Assembly (NCBI GenBank): GCA_014084085.1
Contig: NPFB01000106.1
Coordinates: forward strand, 1 to 51,759
DNA length: 51,759 nucleotides
DNA from: Hondaea fermentalgiana
Lineage: Eukaryota; Sar; Bigyra; Thraustochytrida; Thraustochytriidae
Direction: 5' to 3'
The position numbers and the translations under genes are program-made. Shown piece after piece: positions 1 to 9,176 of this stretch. The notes under the pieces were generated by a model. That model ran no database searches. It saw only the letters and a program-made list of their open reading frames with translations, and was not told the origin of the DNA. Each line of letters opens with the position of its first letter. Positions within the stretch are counted from its first letter, which is position 1.

Positions 1-981
1 GAGCGCGGGGCCAAGCTTGACCTGCAGAACAACAATGGATACACCGCGCTCATACATGGTGGCTTGTCAGCCAAAAGGAATCGCATCACACCGCGGTGGG
101 TCTCCTGCGCTGCATCTTATGCTCTGCTGCGCGGCGGGCGCCGATCTGGACTTGAAGATCATGACGCGCTGCCGCTGGCCAAGAGAAAAACTCGCGCCGA
201 TGCCGTCGCGTTCCTGGAGTTCGCGACGGCGTCGGAGGTGGCGGGGCTCCTGATGGGCGATTTGCAGCAGCCGCGGAGCCTCGTGGTGACCTTTTACGAG
301 GAGGGTCTGCGCACGAAGAGGATGTGCTCGGTGCTGCAGGACGTGGATCTCTAGGCGATGAGCGCGACCTCGTCGCTTTAGCTGTGCATGATCTCGAACG
401 AGAGTTCAACCCAAACGCTGCCCAGGTCCCGCAAAAGTCGCCGCCTAGGCGCGTGCCGCGGGGGCTGGTCCGCGCGGCGCGGCGCGGCGCATTTCGGACA
501 TTTATCAGTACCTCACGCACGACTGGGGTGAGGATGGTGCAAACCACGAGGTCGCGAGCTCGGTGAACGCAAGCTCCGACACGCGAACAAGGTCACGTGG
601 TTTGATGAGGATCGCCTCTCTTGCGAAATTGTCCAGCAAATCACGCAAGGCCTTGAAAACTCGTGCAACGTGGTAGTCCACTTCATGGAGCGATGCATGG
701 ACAAGCTGCAGAGCGATAATGAAAATTTTTGCAAGGAGGATTTTCTCGCGGCAGCGCGTGTTCGCAAGACGCGTAATACGATTGCCGTTGTGGTGGACCC
801 GGCAATGCTCGTCACGTCGGTGTGGCGAGGACCGCTGCAGCTCAAGCTTGGTGGCCATCTTTACATCGACTTTACATCGCCAGCCGCGCGCGAGGAGAGC
901 TTTCCATCTCTTTTGGAACGTCCAATGCTTGAGCCCAATGCATCTGGGAGCGAATCTAATGCGAGTCGAAGGCTGCCATGA
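1..981 (+). pseudogene. Decayed ankyrin-TIR gene, 5' end outside the window
   Basis: Parts of one protein appear in successive frames. Frame 1 opens with an ankyrin-type stretch (LDLQNNNGYTALIHGG, about 19-66). Frame 2 continues with LCCAAGADLDLK (about 121-157). Frame 1 resumes with DHDALPLAKRKTRADAVAFLEFA and stops at 352-354. A TIR-type start (YLTHDWGEDGANHEV, about 505-552) lies in another frame. A further shift near 553-560 leads into NKVTWFDEDRLSCEIVQQIT and CNVVVHFMERCMDKL, with a stop at 979-981. The order THDWG, TWFDE, IVQQ, then a CKEDF helix and a IAVVVD strand matches TIR domains of algal and oomycete ANK-TIR proteins. The position usually holding the catalytic Glu appears to be Asp in CKEDF, though that alignment is from memory. 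At least three shifts and one stop argue for a pseudogene. Indel errors in a draft assembly could also explain the breaks. Confidence 0.65.
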
Positions 982-2361
982 AAAAGGACGCCGCACAGCC
1001 GCAATGAAATGTTATGTTTGTTCTTTCCATCTCTAGTCATGACGCGTAATGAAGGAGACAAGAGGACAAACCACGGCACTTTCCGCGAAGAATGGTATTG
1101 AGAAAGTGGACCGTAAGATGGATTCTGTTTAACGCTGGTTAGCTACGGATGATTCGGATCTGCTCGTGATGGGACTGCTTTGCCTCGGCGCCAGGTCTGA
1201 GACTTGGATAAGTGATGTGCAGAGGAGATGGTGAGGAGCATGGGACTTTGTCACACTCCCCGGCTAGGAGATGTTCACTGCCGTGACTTTGTGGTCTGCT
1301 CTCACCTAGCACACTGATCGCCGTAAAGGCCTCAAATGAGACTTCCCATGGGCGAAAGATCGACGTCATCTTGTCCATACCATCCAGCCTTGGTGGTGTC
1401 ATTCTTCATCCTCGATACGAGCCATGGCAACGTGCCTGCGCCTGAGCCCAAGCCAACACCAGCCTGGGGCGAGAGCCGCATGGGCGCGCACCAGGCAGGC
1501 TGACGGTTGAGAAATACCTCCGACCGAACAATCAGCGACAACGAGCATCGAGCAAAATACGCAATGCGAGCTGTAACTTCTGCCGAGCATGGTTCCTTTC
1601 CTTTTGCCTTTTGACTCCGCTCTCTTTCTCACTCGCCAGCGAAAACCTATTAGCCGCCCAGAACTCACGTAATAACTTGCCCCACGTTACACACGCGCTG
1701 TCGACCGCTCAGTATCAGAATCTTAAAAAAAGAAGAAGGAAGGGGCGTAGTGCCTGGGTTTTAGCAACCCGCTCAGAAGTCGTGTGCCGCGTGCAGTCCT
1801 TTTGTTTCGAGCGTATTCGTCGCTTCAGCAGAAGCTCAGCGACCAGCTTGTTTTGTCGTGCTGTGCGCAGCGGCGAAGCGCGCAAGCTTGCGCAAGAGCA
1901 ATGCCGCACGCTGGGCGTCGCCGGCGGTCGCCGGACGCACCCATTTTGGGAAATGTACGAGGACTCGTTGGACAAGAAGCGAAGAAAATGCAATATAATG
2001 GAATTGTCAATCATTCCGCACTCTCGCGCATCGCCATGAAGAAACTATATTTCCAGACCTCTGTTCAATTGAACTTAACGCTTTTACAGCTGTGCTACAT
2101 ATTCCTGTTCTTTGTGCAGACACATCACGCAATTCCGAAAACAGATCTTCGTTACGACAAGCGATAGCTGTGTTTTTTCCGTCGCCGCAGCTTTGAAGCG
2201 AATTCCTTTCCCCAACTTGCTTTCCCATCCCATTCACGTTTTTTGTTGTTGTGCAAATGCTAGGTTTCCCCCTTTGTTGTGCGCAGATACGGCATACATC
2301 TTGAGAGTGAAAGCTTGGTTGCGACGATCCAGGCCCATTGCCTTTGGCTCTTTGCCTTGCT
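982..2361. other. Intergenic, no gene recognised
   Basis: About 1.4 kb between the TIR relic and the 3' end of the membrane-protein gene on the minus strand. Short open frames on both strands lack recognisable domains and have no consistent codon pattern. The stretch 1980-2250 is comparatively AT-rich and would hold the 3' untranslated region of the minus-strand gene. No RNA gene or mobile element was seen. Confidence 0.5.
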
Positions 2362-3432
2362 TCATTGCGGTGCGGACGCACCCTTGACGAAGCGCCACAA
2401 GCCGTAACCCTGCGACCCCCACGCTGCGCAGAGCCACGCATGCATGAGGGCATTCGTGACCCCAAGGGGAAGGTTCGCAAAGTTGAGAACATCATAGGCA
2501 GGGAGGAGAGCGATGTTGGCGAGGGCGCCGTAGACGAGAATGGCCAAGCCAACCGCGTCAACGTGCACGTTGGCCCAGGATCGACGCGAAAAAAGCACGA
2601 GGACGAGGTACATTGTTGGGATGGTCTGCGTAACACCGGTGAGAAAAATGTCGCATGCGGGCTGTGCCATGGAGAATCGATTCGTGAAAATAACAATGAG
2701 AAAGAAAACAGACCACAATGTCCAGCAAAAGTCGGGGACCACAAGGATACGAAACCGAGGCAGGCTCGTCTCGTTGGTCGGAAGTCGGGCAAGCGCCGAG
2801 GCGGTAGCGCCCATGATGCCACCTGCTGCGCCTACCGCGCCGACGCATATTTTCCAAACAAGGCGAAAGAGCGAGGTGTGGAGTTTGCCGGGCAGGAACT
2901 GATGCGCCAGTGCCCCGGCGAGGGTGGAGACAGCGTACGAGCCGAGCAGAGTGCTCCCGGTCTCCATGAGTCGTGCATTGTGGGAAGTCCTGGTCTCTGC
3001 GTTCATTGCCAGCGCAAAAAAGGACATGACGACTGCGAGACCATAGTCTGTGCCGTATGTGAGCCAAGTGTCATCGAATTTGACGTTGGGCGCGTAAACA
3101 AAGTTTGCAGGCGTGTACAGCTGCGGACCCGAGAGGAAGGCCGTCAGGGGCGGAAGCCATCTACCGAGCGCGAAGCTGCCCAAAAGGAGCCCGGCGAAAA
3201 TGGCCATCCACACGAGGCTCTCGGCGTCGCTCAGCCCCACGTCGGCCCCGAGCTGCGACTGCACAGCGCGCAGCGAGTCGCGGCCGAGCACGTCGCGCAG
3301 CCGCAGCGACCGCCGCGGCCCCTCGCGCGGTCCCGGCGAGCCGCTCTTCTTGCTCGCGCCCCGGGCGTGCAGCCCCGCGGTCTCTGCGCCCTCGGCGCCA
3401 TCCTCGCTCGCGCTCCGCGCCTCGGCGCGCAT
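2362..3432 (-). CDS. Multipass membrane protein of unknown function
   Basis: The chosen start is the Met at 3432, giving about 356 residues. An in-frame Met at 3567 would add 45 Arg/Ala-rich residues that look like translated GC-rich leader. A charged, low-complexity N-terminus of about 80 residues (RGASKKSGSPGPREG) precedes roughly eight hydrophobic segments. These include VWMAIFAGLLLGSFALG, YGLAVVMSFFALAM, GSTLLGSYAVSTLAGALAH, FCWTLWSVFFLIVIF and VGLAILVYGALANIALL. The last segment, LMHAWLCAAWGSQGYGLW, contains His and Trp in the membrane. I do not recognise the family. The His residues in membrane segments are compatible with a membrane hydrolase or an electron carrier, but nothing in the sequence decides this. 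It is transcribed divergently from the gene at 4385. Confidence 0.7.
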   Translation of the reverse strand: MRAEARSASEDGAEGAETAGLHARGASKKSGSPGPREGPRRSLRLRDVLGRDSLRAVQSQLGADVGLSDAESLVWMAIFAGLLLGSFALGRWLPPLTAFLSGPQLYTPANFVYAPNVKFDDTWLTYGTDYGLAVVMSFFALAMNAETRTSHNARLMETGSTLLGSYAVSTLAGALAHQFLPGKLHTSLFRLVWKICVGAVGAAGGIMGATASALARLPTNETSLPRFRILVVPDFCWTLWSVFFLIVIFTNRFSMAQPACDIFLTGVTQTIPTMYLVLVLFSRRSWANVHVDAVGLAILVYGALANIALLPAYDVLNFANLPLGVTNALMHAWLCAAWGSQGYGLWRFVKGASAPQ

Positions 3433-4384
3433 GCTCGCTCCGCGTCCTCGCCTTCTCGCTCGCGCTCCTCGCGCCTCCCCTGCTCTGCTCCGCGCGGCCG
3501 CCTTCGGGACTGCCGCGCCTCTGCGCGCGCGCGCGCGTCCAGCGCGGCTTTGGAAACCCCGTTTCACGCCAGATCCGAGCCATCGATTCTCGACGCGCGC
3601 CGCGCGCCCATGGCTGCTGCCCGCTGCCGGCCTGCCTCCTGCCTGCCTGCCTGCGCTCTGCCGCCGCCGCGCTCTGCCGCCGCCGCGCGCGCAGCTGCTC
3701 GCGGTGCCGGCGCGAGCTCGGGCTTGCGTCGCTGGGTTTGGATTTGGATTCTATCGTGGCGAGGAGTACGTATCCATGGAGTACTTCTCGGCCGAGGCGA
3801 GGTGCGCCGCGGCGGATCGAGTCTTGACCTCGCGGCCCGGACCGCCGGGGCGCCGCGCGCACGTGCCCGGAATTCCGGGGGATCGAAAGCGGGGCGGACT
3901 CGCCGCGCCGCCGCGCCGCGCAGACGGGTGCGGATCGCGGACTCTGCGCAGGGCAGGCACATCATCAGGCACCTCACTGTCAGTGCAGGCAGTCGCCGTG
4001 GTGTCTGTCGTCAGCCGCAGCCGCTCGGGACGAGGAGCGCAGTGATCGACGAACATCACGACTTTGAGAAGATGCTATACAAGACCTACATCTAGTGAAT
4101 AGAGAGCAGGGGGAGGCGGCCATGGCCCCGCCCCAGTCTTGTGGCGGCGACGGGAGATACCAGACCGCGGGACCAATCTCTATCAGGTCCCCAGGTGACG
4201 GACGATCGGGAGCCCGAGATCCGCCGGCACCCAAACCCAGACCCGCAAGCCAAGGCACTGCAAGGCGAGCCAAGGCAAGACAAGGCAAGGCAAGCCGAGC
4301 CAAGCTAAGCTAAGCCGAGCCAAGCTAAGCTAAGCCGAGCCAAGCCAAGTCAGGCCAAGCCAAGCCGGAGTCGCAGGAAGAAAA
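3433..4384. promoter_or_regulatory. GC-rich divergent promoter and leader interval
   Basis: This roughly 950-base gap separates two divergently oriented genes. It is extremely GC-rich, with CGCGCGCGCG runs near 3525-3540. On the right it ends in a pentanucleotide repeat directly before the start codon at 4385. The long open frame on the plus strand through 2338-4095 is a compositional shadow of the membrane-protein gene and its leader. Confidence 0.45.
4251..4372 (+). repeat. CAAGG/TAAGC pentanucleotide repeat in a 5' leader
   Basis: Degenerate 5-base units (CAAGG, CAAGC, TAAGC, CGAGC) run to within 13 bases of the start codon at 4385. A longer unit, CTAAGCTAAGCCGAGCCAAG, is present twice in a row around 4300-4345. 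In the sense strand the tract is poor in T and rich in A, G and C, as in several other leaders in this window. Confidence 0.85.
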
Positions 4385-4897
4385 ATGGCGGATCCCAAGA
4401 GCCGCGAAGAGACCCTCCAAGAGTGCCAAAGGCGAACAGTGTACCATGGCGCGGCTAACTTTGCCATTGGCCTACTCGCCGGCATCCCGTACACCCTCGT
4501 GGTCTTCAGAGACCACGCGACGGAGTGGGCGCCCTCGGTCCAGGAGAGCATTGAAAAGTCTGGACTCATGGCGCTCGCCAGAAAGTCCACAGGAACCGAG
4601 CGCGCCTGGAAAATGGCGCACCTGGAGGGCCTTCTCAACGGCATGAGCATGCTGCTCGTCGCCAGCATTATGCCGGTGCTCCGCTCGCTCTCGGCCAAGG
4701 AACTGCGCGAGCTTACCGTAACCATGATGCTCACTGGCTACGGCAACAGCGTCGCTGCAGCCTTGTGCGCCCAAATGTCTGTGCGCGGACTTGCTTCTGG
4801 AGGTTCCGTGGCGAACCGTGTTGCCAATGCGGGATTCACGGTCGCCGTCGTTACCATTGTGCGTGCCTTGTTTCTCATCATGAAGGGAACGCGTTAA
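4385..4897 (+). CDS. HabA/styrene-oxide-isomerase-like small membrane protein
   Basis: A 170-residue protein with about four hydrophobic segments: AANFAIGLLAGIPYTLVVF, a segment at about residues 79-99, LTVTMMLTGYGNSVAAAL, and TVAVVTIVRALFLIM. The key motif is AHLEGLLNG, with His79 and Asn85, followed by YGN at 119-121. This matches the four-helix hydroxylaminobenzene mutase/styrene oxide isomerase family. There a His in AHLEG-x2-NG is reported to bind haem b, with the Asn six residues later and a Tyr about 45 residues later in the active site (recalled from the published structure). The start has an A-rich context (AAAAATGG). The fold and motif are well supported. The substrate cannot be told: bacterial members rearrange hydroxylaminoarenes or isomerise epoxides, and a eukaryotic member could do something else. 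Confidence 0.65.
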   Translation: MADPKSREETLQECQRRTVYHGAANFAIGLLAGIPYTLVVFRDHATEWAPSVQESIEKSGLMALARKSTGTERAWKMAHLEGLLNGMSMLLVASIMPVLRSLSAKELRELTVTMMLTGYGNSVAAALCAQMSVRGLASGGSVANRVANAGFTVAVVTIVRALFLIMKGTR

Positions 4898-5185
4898 CTC
4901 GAAATCTCTCTCTCTTTCTCCCGTTTCCCTCCTGAATGGAGCAAAACAAACATATTTTATCGTCTCGTCTAAAAAGCTCGTTTGGGAAAAGAATCTTTGT
5001 GCGCATGACGCGTGCTTGTATTGTCGTCATCTACTTATCGTCTGCCTTTCCATGCCAAAATATGCGGTCCATGCCAACATGCAGATCTTAGGTTCTCTTT
5101 TCGAATGCCTTTGCGTTGGGCAGAAATTTGTACATCGCAAGAGCAGAGTCCACTGCGAAAGAATAAACGAATATAGAGAACATAT

Positions 5186-6052
5186 TTAGGACGAGGTAAA
5201 GTAGCTTCGAAAGAGTGCCGAGGTCCGCAAGAGATCGAGACCGCCAGCACCCAGCAAAGTTTCATTAATGGCGTCCTCAGAAGCAAAAGCAATGGCTGCA
5301 GCTTCATCCTGTGGACGCGGACGATCTCTCTGCTCCCGTGCTGGCCGTGGTCTCGACGTCCTTGCGAGTACATGTGTTGGTTTAGGATGTCGATCAAGAG
5401 GTGCGTCCTTTGCAGGCCTTTCGCTTGCTGGCTTGAGATGCCGCGAGGCTGCGAGACGCCGACTGTTTTCATTGAGAGTAGGTGCAAAGGTACAGTCGCG
5501 CACATCGATATCTTGGCGCTTGGACCTTTCGGCGTCCATGCGAGCTTGCCGCCGCGCGGCCCAAGCCGCACGATCGTCTGCGCTTCGCTGCTGCACAAGA
5601 CGCTTGGACATGGGATTCATTTCTGGATGTGCTCGGACCTCTCGGACCTCTTCCTCTTCGAGCGCATGGCGCAGAGCCGCCACTCGTTTGTCTGCATCGA
5701 GTCTCCCTCGCATTTGTTTTTCTTCTTTATTTCTTTTCTTGATGTGGTTGTTGTACCTGTTATTATTGTAGTTGATGTTGTTGTTGTTGTTCCGCATTTC
5801 TTTTTTCCATTCGTCGTCATTCTTTTTCCTATCGTTGTTGTCAGAGTTGTTGCTTTGTCTGCTACAGCTCGACGCGCTTGCTGTACTTTTCGGGCTCTTG
5901 CTCACGGCGCTCGCCCCCTCGCCTACCAGGTCTCGCTCTTGCACTTGCTCTTGCTCTCGCAGCAGGTGTTCGCGCTCGGCACCAAAGTGGTCGCGCTTGA
6001 GCGCCTGCAGCAGGTCGTACGTGTTGGCCACCGAGGCCACGAGGTCCTCCAT
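5186..6052 (-). CDS. Asn-rich coiled-coil protein with CTFxPxL motif
   Basis: The start is set at the Met at 6052 (MEDLVASVANTYDLLQ), giving 288 residues. A Met at 6172 would add 40 Arg/Ser-rich residues and lie 61 bases from the stop of the upstream gene. The protein begins with a predicted helix (residues 1-45). A Ser-rich linker follows, then an Asn-rich, highly charged stretch at about 85-110 encoded by GTT repeats on the opposite strand. Next is a coiled coil (EEKQMRGRLDADKRVAALRH). The conserved-looking element is DCTFAPTLNENSRRLA near residues 185-200. CTFxPxIxxxS elements recur in coiled-coil cytoskeletal and flagellar proteins of protists, so a cytoskeletal role is plausible but unproven. 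The C-terminal third is Arg/Pro-rich and probably disordered. Confidence 0.65.
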   Translation of the reverse strand: MEDLVASVANTYDLLQALKRDHFGAEREHLLREQEQVQERDLVGEGASAVSKSPKSTASASSCSRQSNNSDNNDRKKNDDEWKKEMRNNNNNINYNNNRYNNHIKKRNKEEKQMRGRLDADKRVAALRHALEEEEVREVRAHPEMNPMSKRLVQQRSADDRAAWAARRQARMDAERSKRQDIDVRDCTFAPTLNENSRRLAASRHLKPASERPAKDAPLDRHPKPTHVLARTSRPRPAREQRDRPRPQDEAAAIAFASEDAINETLLGAGGLDLLRTSALFRSYFTSS

Positions 6053-6232
6053 GGCCGCGGCCGCCTCCCTCTCCCTGCCCTCTTTTTTGCCTGATTGATC
6101 CCGCGCCCCAACCGACCGACCAATCGACCGGCCGCAAGGAAACGAGCTGCGCGCGCGCAGAGCAGCAGGCAAGCGAGCACAGGAACGCGGGTGGGGAAAA
6201 GGGGAAGGGAGCGCACGGCGCGGACGCCCGCG

Positions 6233-7795
6233 TTAGTAGACGCCGGCGACAATAGCAGAAAAGGACACGACCGTGGAAAGGAGACCAAAGGCGGTAATCG
6301 GTTTTGCCAACGGCCGCAACTTGGATTCGGACGTGGGCTTGATGAGCGCGGCAAAGCAAAGGCCCGGAATGGTCACCGCGAGCGAAACGGCAAAGGTTGA
6401 CCCGACAAAGCTCATGACAAATCCGAGACTGCTCAGCACCATGGCCACCACCAGCGAGAGCACCGCGACCACAAAGCCGACGCTAAAGTCGAAACAACTA
6501 ATTCCCGATCCAGACGCCGCCTCTGCAGCCACAGGGTTCGCAAACGAGGCCTGCGTTGCGCCCGTCAGAGCCAGGTACGGCGAGTAGCTCATGGGCATCG
6601 TCATGGTGCCCGCCTCGATCTGGCCCGTGGACAAGACATTGTGTCCGCGCGCCGCAGACGTTGGCGAGTCTCCGCCGTCAAACTCGTCCTCACCCACGCC
6701 CTTGAGCACCGCCACGAGCTCGACAATAATCGGAAACCGAATCACCGGGTAAGCGCAAACGCACTTGGCAATAATGCAGATTTGCGCCACCACATTCATG
6801 GTCGTGCCGCGCTCGAGCGAGCCCGTGGGCAAGTCCGTAATCGAGTGCCCAAAGGCAGCCACCATGAGCAAGCCGAGAACCAGCAAGAGCACCGCCATGA
6901 TGCCAAACGTCCAGTTCACGACCCGCACGTAGTCGCGCTTGTGGCGCAACGTCTCGTAAATGGACGGGTACACGGCGTGGCCCGCAAAGAGCAAGAGGAT
7001 GCCGCCGTAGCTCGCGCTAAAGTCGAGGGCCCGCGCCGGGAAAAAGGGCCACTCCGTGTACACGATGCCCGTCGTGGCCATGGTGCGCACGCTCTCAAAG
7101 GCCAGCACGCCGTACAGCACAAAGAAAATGGCAATGCCTGCCAGACTCATGTAGCTCAGGTGCACCGGGTTAATGAGCACGACCGTGGGGCCGATGATGG
7201 CCCACATGAGCAAGTTGCTCATGGAGTGCGACACGCCTGGGATCGCCAGCAGGGCTTCCTTGACGGCCACCACGCTCATGAGCATGTACGAGAAGAGCTC
7301 GAGGATCTGAAAGATGCGCAGGCTGGCCGCGGCCGCCACGGTGGCGCTCCGCACCGAAAAGGCGCGCCGCGCGGCCTGGTTGCCGATCTCCGCATAACTA
7401 TGGATTCCCGGGAAGCGCTCGAGGACCTCGCCCAGCATGATGGCTGTCACCCAGCACACGCAAAAGGCAATGAGCGTGATGACCAGGCCGGACCACCCGT
7501 CGCGGCTCAGGTTATACCCAAAGCAGAGGATGCCAAAGCCGCAGTTGTAGTTGAGCGACGTAAAGAGCGCCATCTTGAACGAGAGGCCCTCCTTGTTGTC
7601 GGCGGCGTCCAGGAGCGCCTCGATGTCCACGTCCTCCTGCGAGTCCACGTCGCCCTCGCTCGCGGCTTCCCCGCTCAGCAGCGGCGCCCGCATCTGCTGC
7701 AGCCGCGCGTGCCGCGCGTCCGAGCCATCTCGCACGTCCGCGCTGCTCGCCCTCTCCCGCGAGGGGTCCGACAGCGTGCGCTCCATGCGCGCCAT
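6233..7795 (-). CDS. AAAP-family amino-acid transporter (SLC32/36/38-like)
   Basis: About 520 residues from the Met at 7795 (MARMERTLSDPSRERASS). A second Met lies three codons on, and an upstream one at 7945 would add 50 Arg-rich residues. After an acidic N-terminus (SQEDVDIEALLDAADNKEG) the protein enters the membrane with LSFKMALFTSLNYNCGFGIL, the usual first-helix region of the Aa_trans family. WVTAIMLGEVLERFPGIHSYAEIG follows, then about nine further helices. Family members exchange or symport amino acids with protons across the plasma, vacuolar or vesicular membrane. The position of the SYAEIG element fits the vesicular/vacuolar side of the family (VIAAT/AVT type). A Gly/Ser-rich loop near residue 400 separates the last helices. 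Substrate cannot be assigned. The downstream gene on the same strand follows closely. Confidence 0.85.
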   Translation of the reverse strand: MARMERTLSDPSRERASSADVRDGSDARHARLQQMRAPLLSGEAASEGDVDSQEDVDIEALLDAADNKEGLSFKMALFTSLNYNCGFGILCFGYNLSRDGWSGLVITLIAFCVCWVTAIMLGEVLERFPGIHSYAEIGNQAARRAFSVRSATVAAAASLRIFQILELFSYMLMSVVAVKEALLAIPGVSHSMSNLLMWAIIGPTVVLINPVHLSYMSLAGIAIFFVLYGVLAFESVRTMATTGIVYTEWPFFPARALDFSASYGGILLLFAGHAVYPSIYETLRHKRDYVRVVNWTFGIMAVLLLVLGLLMVAAFGHSITDLPTGSLERGTTMNVVAQICIIAKCVCAYPVIRFPIIVELVAVLKGVGEDEFDGGDSPTSAARGHNVLSTGQIEAGTMTMPMSYSPYLALTGATQASFANPVAAEAASGSGISCFDFSVGFVVAVLSLVVAMVLSSLGFVMSFVGSTFAVSLAVTIPGLCFAALIKPTSESKLRPLAKPITAFGLLSTVVSFSAIVAGVY

Positions 7796-9176
7796 CTCCG
7801 CCTCGCTCCGCGCCCGCCGCTCCTCCTCTCCGCGCTGCCTGCGCGCTCCGCGTCTGCCCGCGCGTCCGTCTGCCCGCGTCCGTCTGCGCCTCTGTCTAGA
7901 CAGTCTGCCTCTGCCTGCCCTGCTCGCGCGAGTCCCGAGGCTCAAGCGCGCACGCCTCGGGGCTCTCTATCTTGCCTTGCCCTGCCTGGTCGCCTTGCTT
8001 GCTTGCTGCCAGCGCAGACAGTTATACGGGTTAGTTGCAGTTGGCTGGCTCAAAGAGTATAGGCTATAGATAACCACCGACCGCCCCGGCAGCCCGATCG
8101 ATCTATCTGTCGATTGGGTATCCATCCACCCATCCACCCATCCATCCATCCATCCATCCGCCATGCCCGTTCATCCCTCCGCGGCCGACGCGCCGCCGGC
8201 GCAGCACGGGAGGCGCGACGCTGCGGCGCGGCGCGGCGTGGCCGCGAGGCGTCGCTGGCGGCCGCGGGCAGGCAGGCCAGGGGGCAGGGCGGCCAAGGCC
8301 AGGCCAGGGAGAGGGGAAGCGCTTCCTCTCTCCGTCTCTCTGGCTCGGAAGAGTAGTATCTTTCCTTCTTTTCTTTCTTTCCACTCGTTTTCTTTCTTGG
8401 TCTCTCTCGTACGTAACCATGGCACGAGGAGGAACTCACTCGACACCGGCGCAGCGGAAGCGAGGCGAGCGGACCACCACCGTTTTCACCCGCGTCACCG
8501 CCGTCTGCGTCACCCGCGTCGCCGTCGTCGTCGTCGTGCTCGTCGTCGTCATGATGACCATGGCCGAAAGCGGCTCGCTGTTGCCTGCAACAAATGCAAC
8601 AGCAACCAGCGAGCGGTTCGCAGCTGCAGCTGGCCCCGCCGTCGTGGATTTCTGCCTCGCACCGACAGCGACAGAGCCACCGCTGCAGCCACCGTGGCCA
8701 GTGGCGGGGCCTCGGAGCGCAGAACGCAAAGGCCCCGCACGACAGCTGAGCGTTCGGAGCGGGTGATGCGAAGCTGGAACAAGGCCAGAGCTTCCTGTCC
8801 TTTCAAACGCCGCGAGCTTCCAATCAATCGATGCCTCTGCAGCTGCAGCCCACGAGTGGCGGTGGTGGACGAGGCAGCGGCAGCGGCAGCGGCGTATACA
8901 AGGCGCGTGATCATAGAGTGAGTGTGCAAGGCGTCGACCACGTCTGGTGAAAGGTGTGTCTGTGTGGCATGCCCTGATCCGAAAGTCCTAACATAATTTT
9001 CGCTCATGCCATGCCAGAGGCGAAAAAAAACAACCGTAGTACTACGTAACATAGTTTTCTTCTTTCATCTCTTTGAGTTCTCGTGCTCCGCCAACATGGA
9101 AAAGAAAACAACACCTTTCATGGTCAACAAAAATACACAAACACACACACACCCTTTCTCTCTCTTATTTTTTTAT
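7796..9176. other. Intergenic: leader and simple repeats, weak small frames
   Basis: The left part is the GC-rich leader of the transporter gene. It includes CTTGC/CCTTG units at 7971-8010, which read as GCAAG repeats in the sense strand. A TCCA repeat lies at 8121-8159 and pyrimidine-rich runs at 8360-8410. A plus-strand frame at 8419-8766 (115 residues) starts in a good context (ACCATGGC). It has a hydrophobic segment (VAVVVVVLVVVMM) made by GTC/GTCGTC repeats. I do not accept it as a gene without transcript evidence. The palindrome GTAGTACTAC occurs near 9035. Confidence 0.45.
8121..8159. repeat. TCCA tetranucleotide microsatellite
   Basis: Imperfect repeat of TCCA/CCCA units, about nine copies, in the leader region upstream of the minus-strand transporter gene. 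Confidence 0.9.

Noticed and set aside
2338..4095. 585-residue open frame on the plus strand
   Set aside because: It lies antisense to the membrane-protein gene and its GC-rich leader, has Arg/Ala/His-rich composition and no domain. It is a GC-driven shadow.
6641..8062. 473-residue open frame on the plus strand
   Set aside because: It lies antisense to the amino-acid transporter and is His/Arg/Glu-rich with no domain.
8419..8766. 115-residue frame with good start context and hydrophobic segment
   Set aside because: The hydrophobic part is made by a GTC repeat and there is no homology signal. It is mentioned in the intergenic entry but not accepted as a gene.
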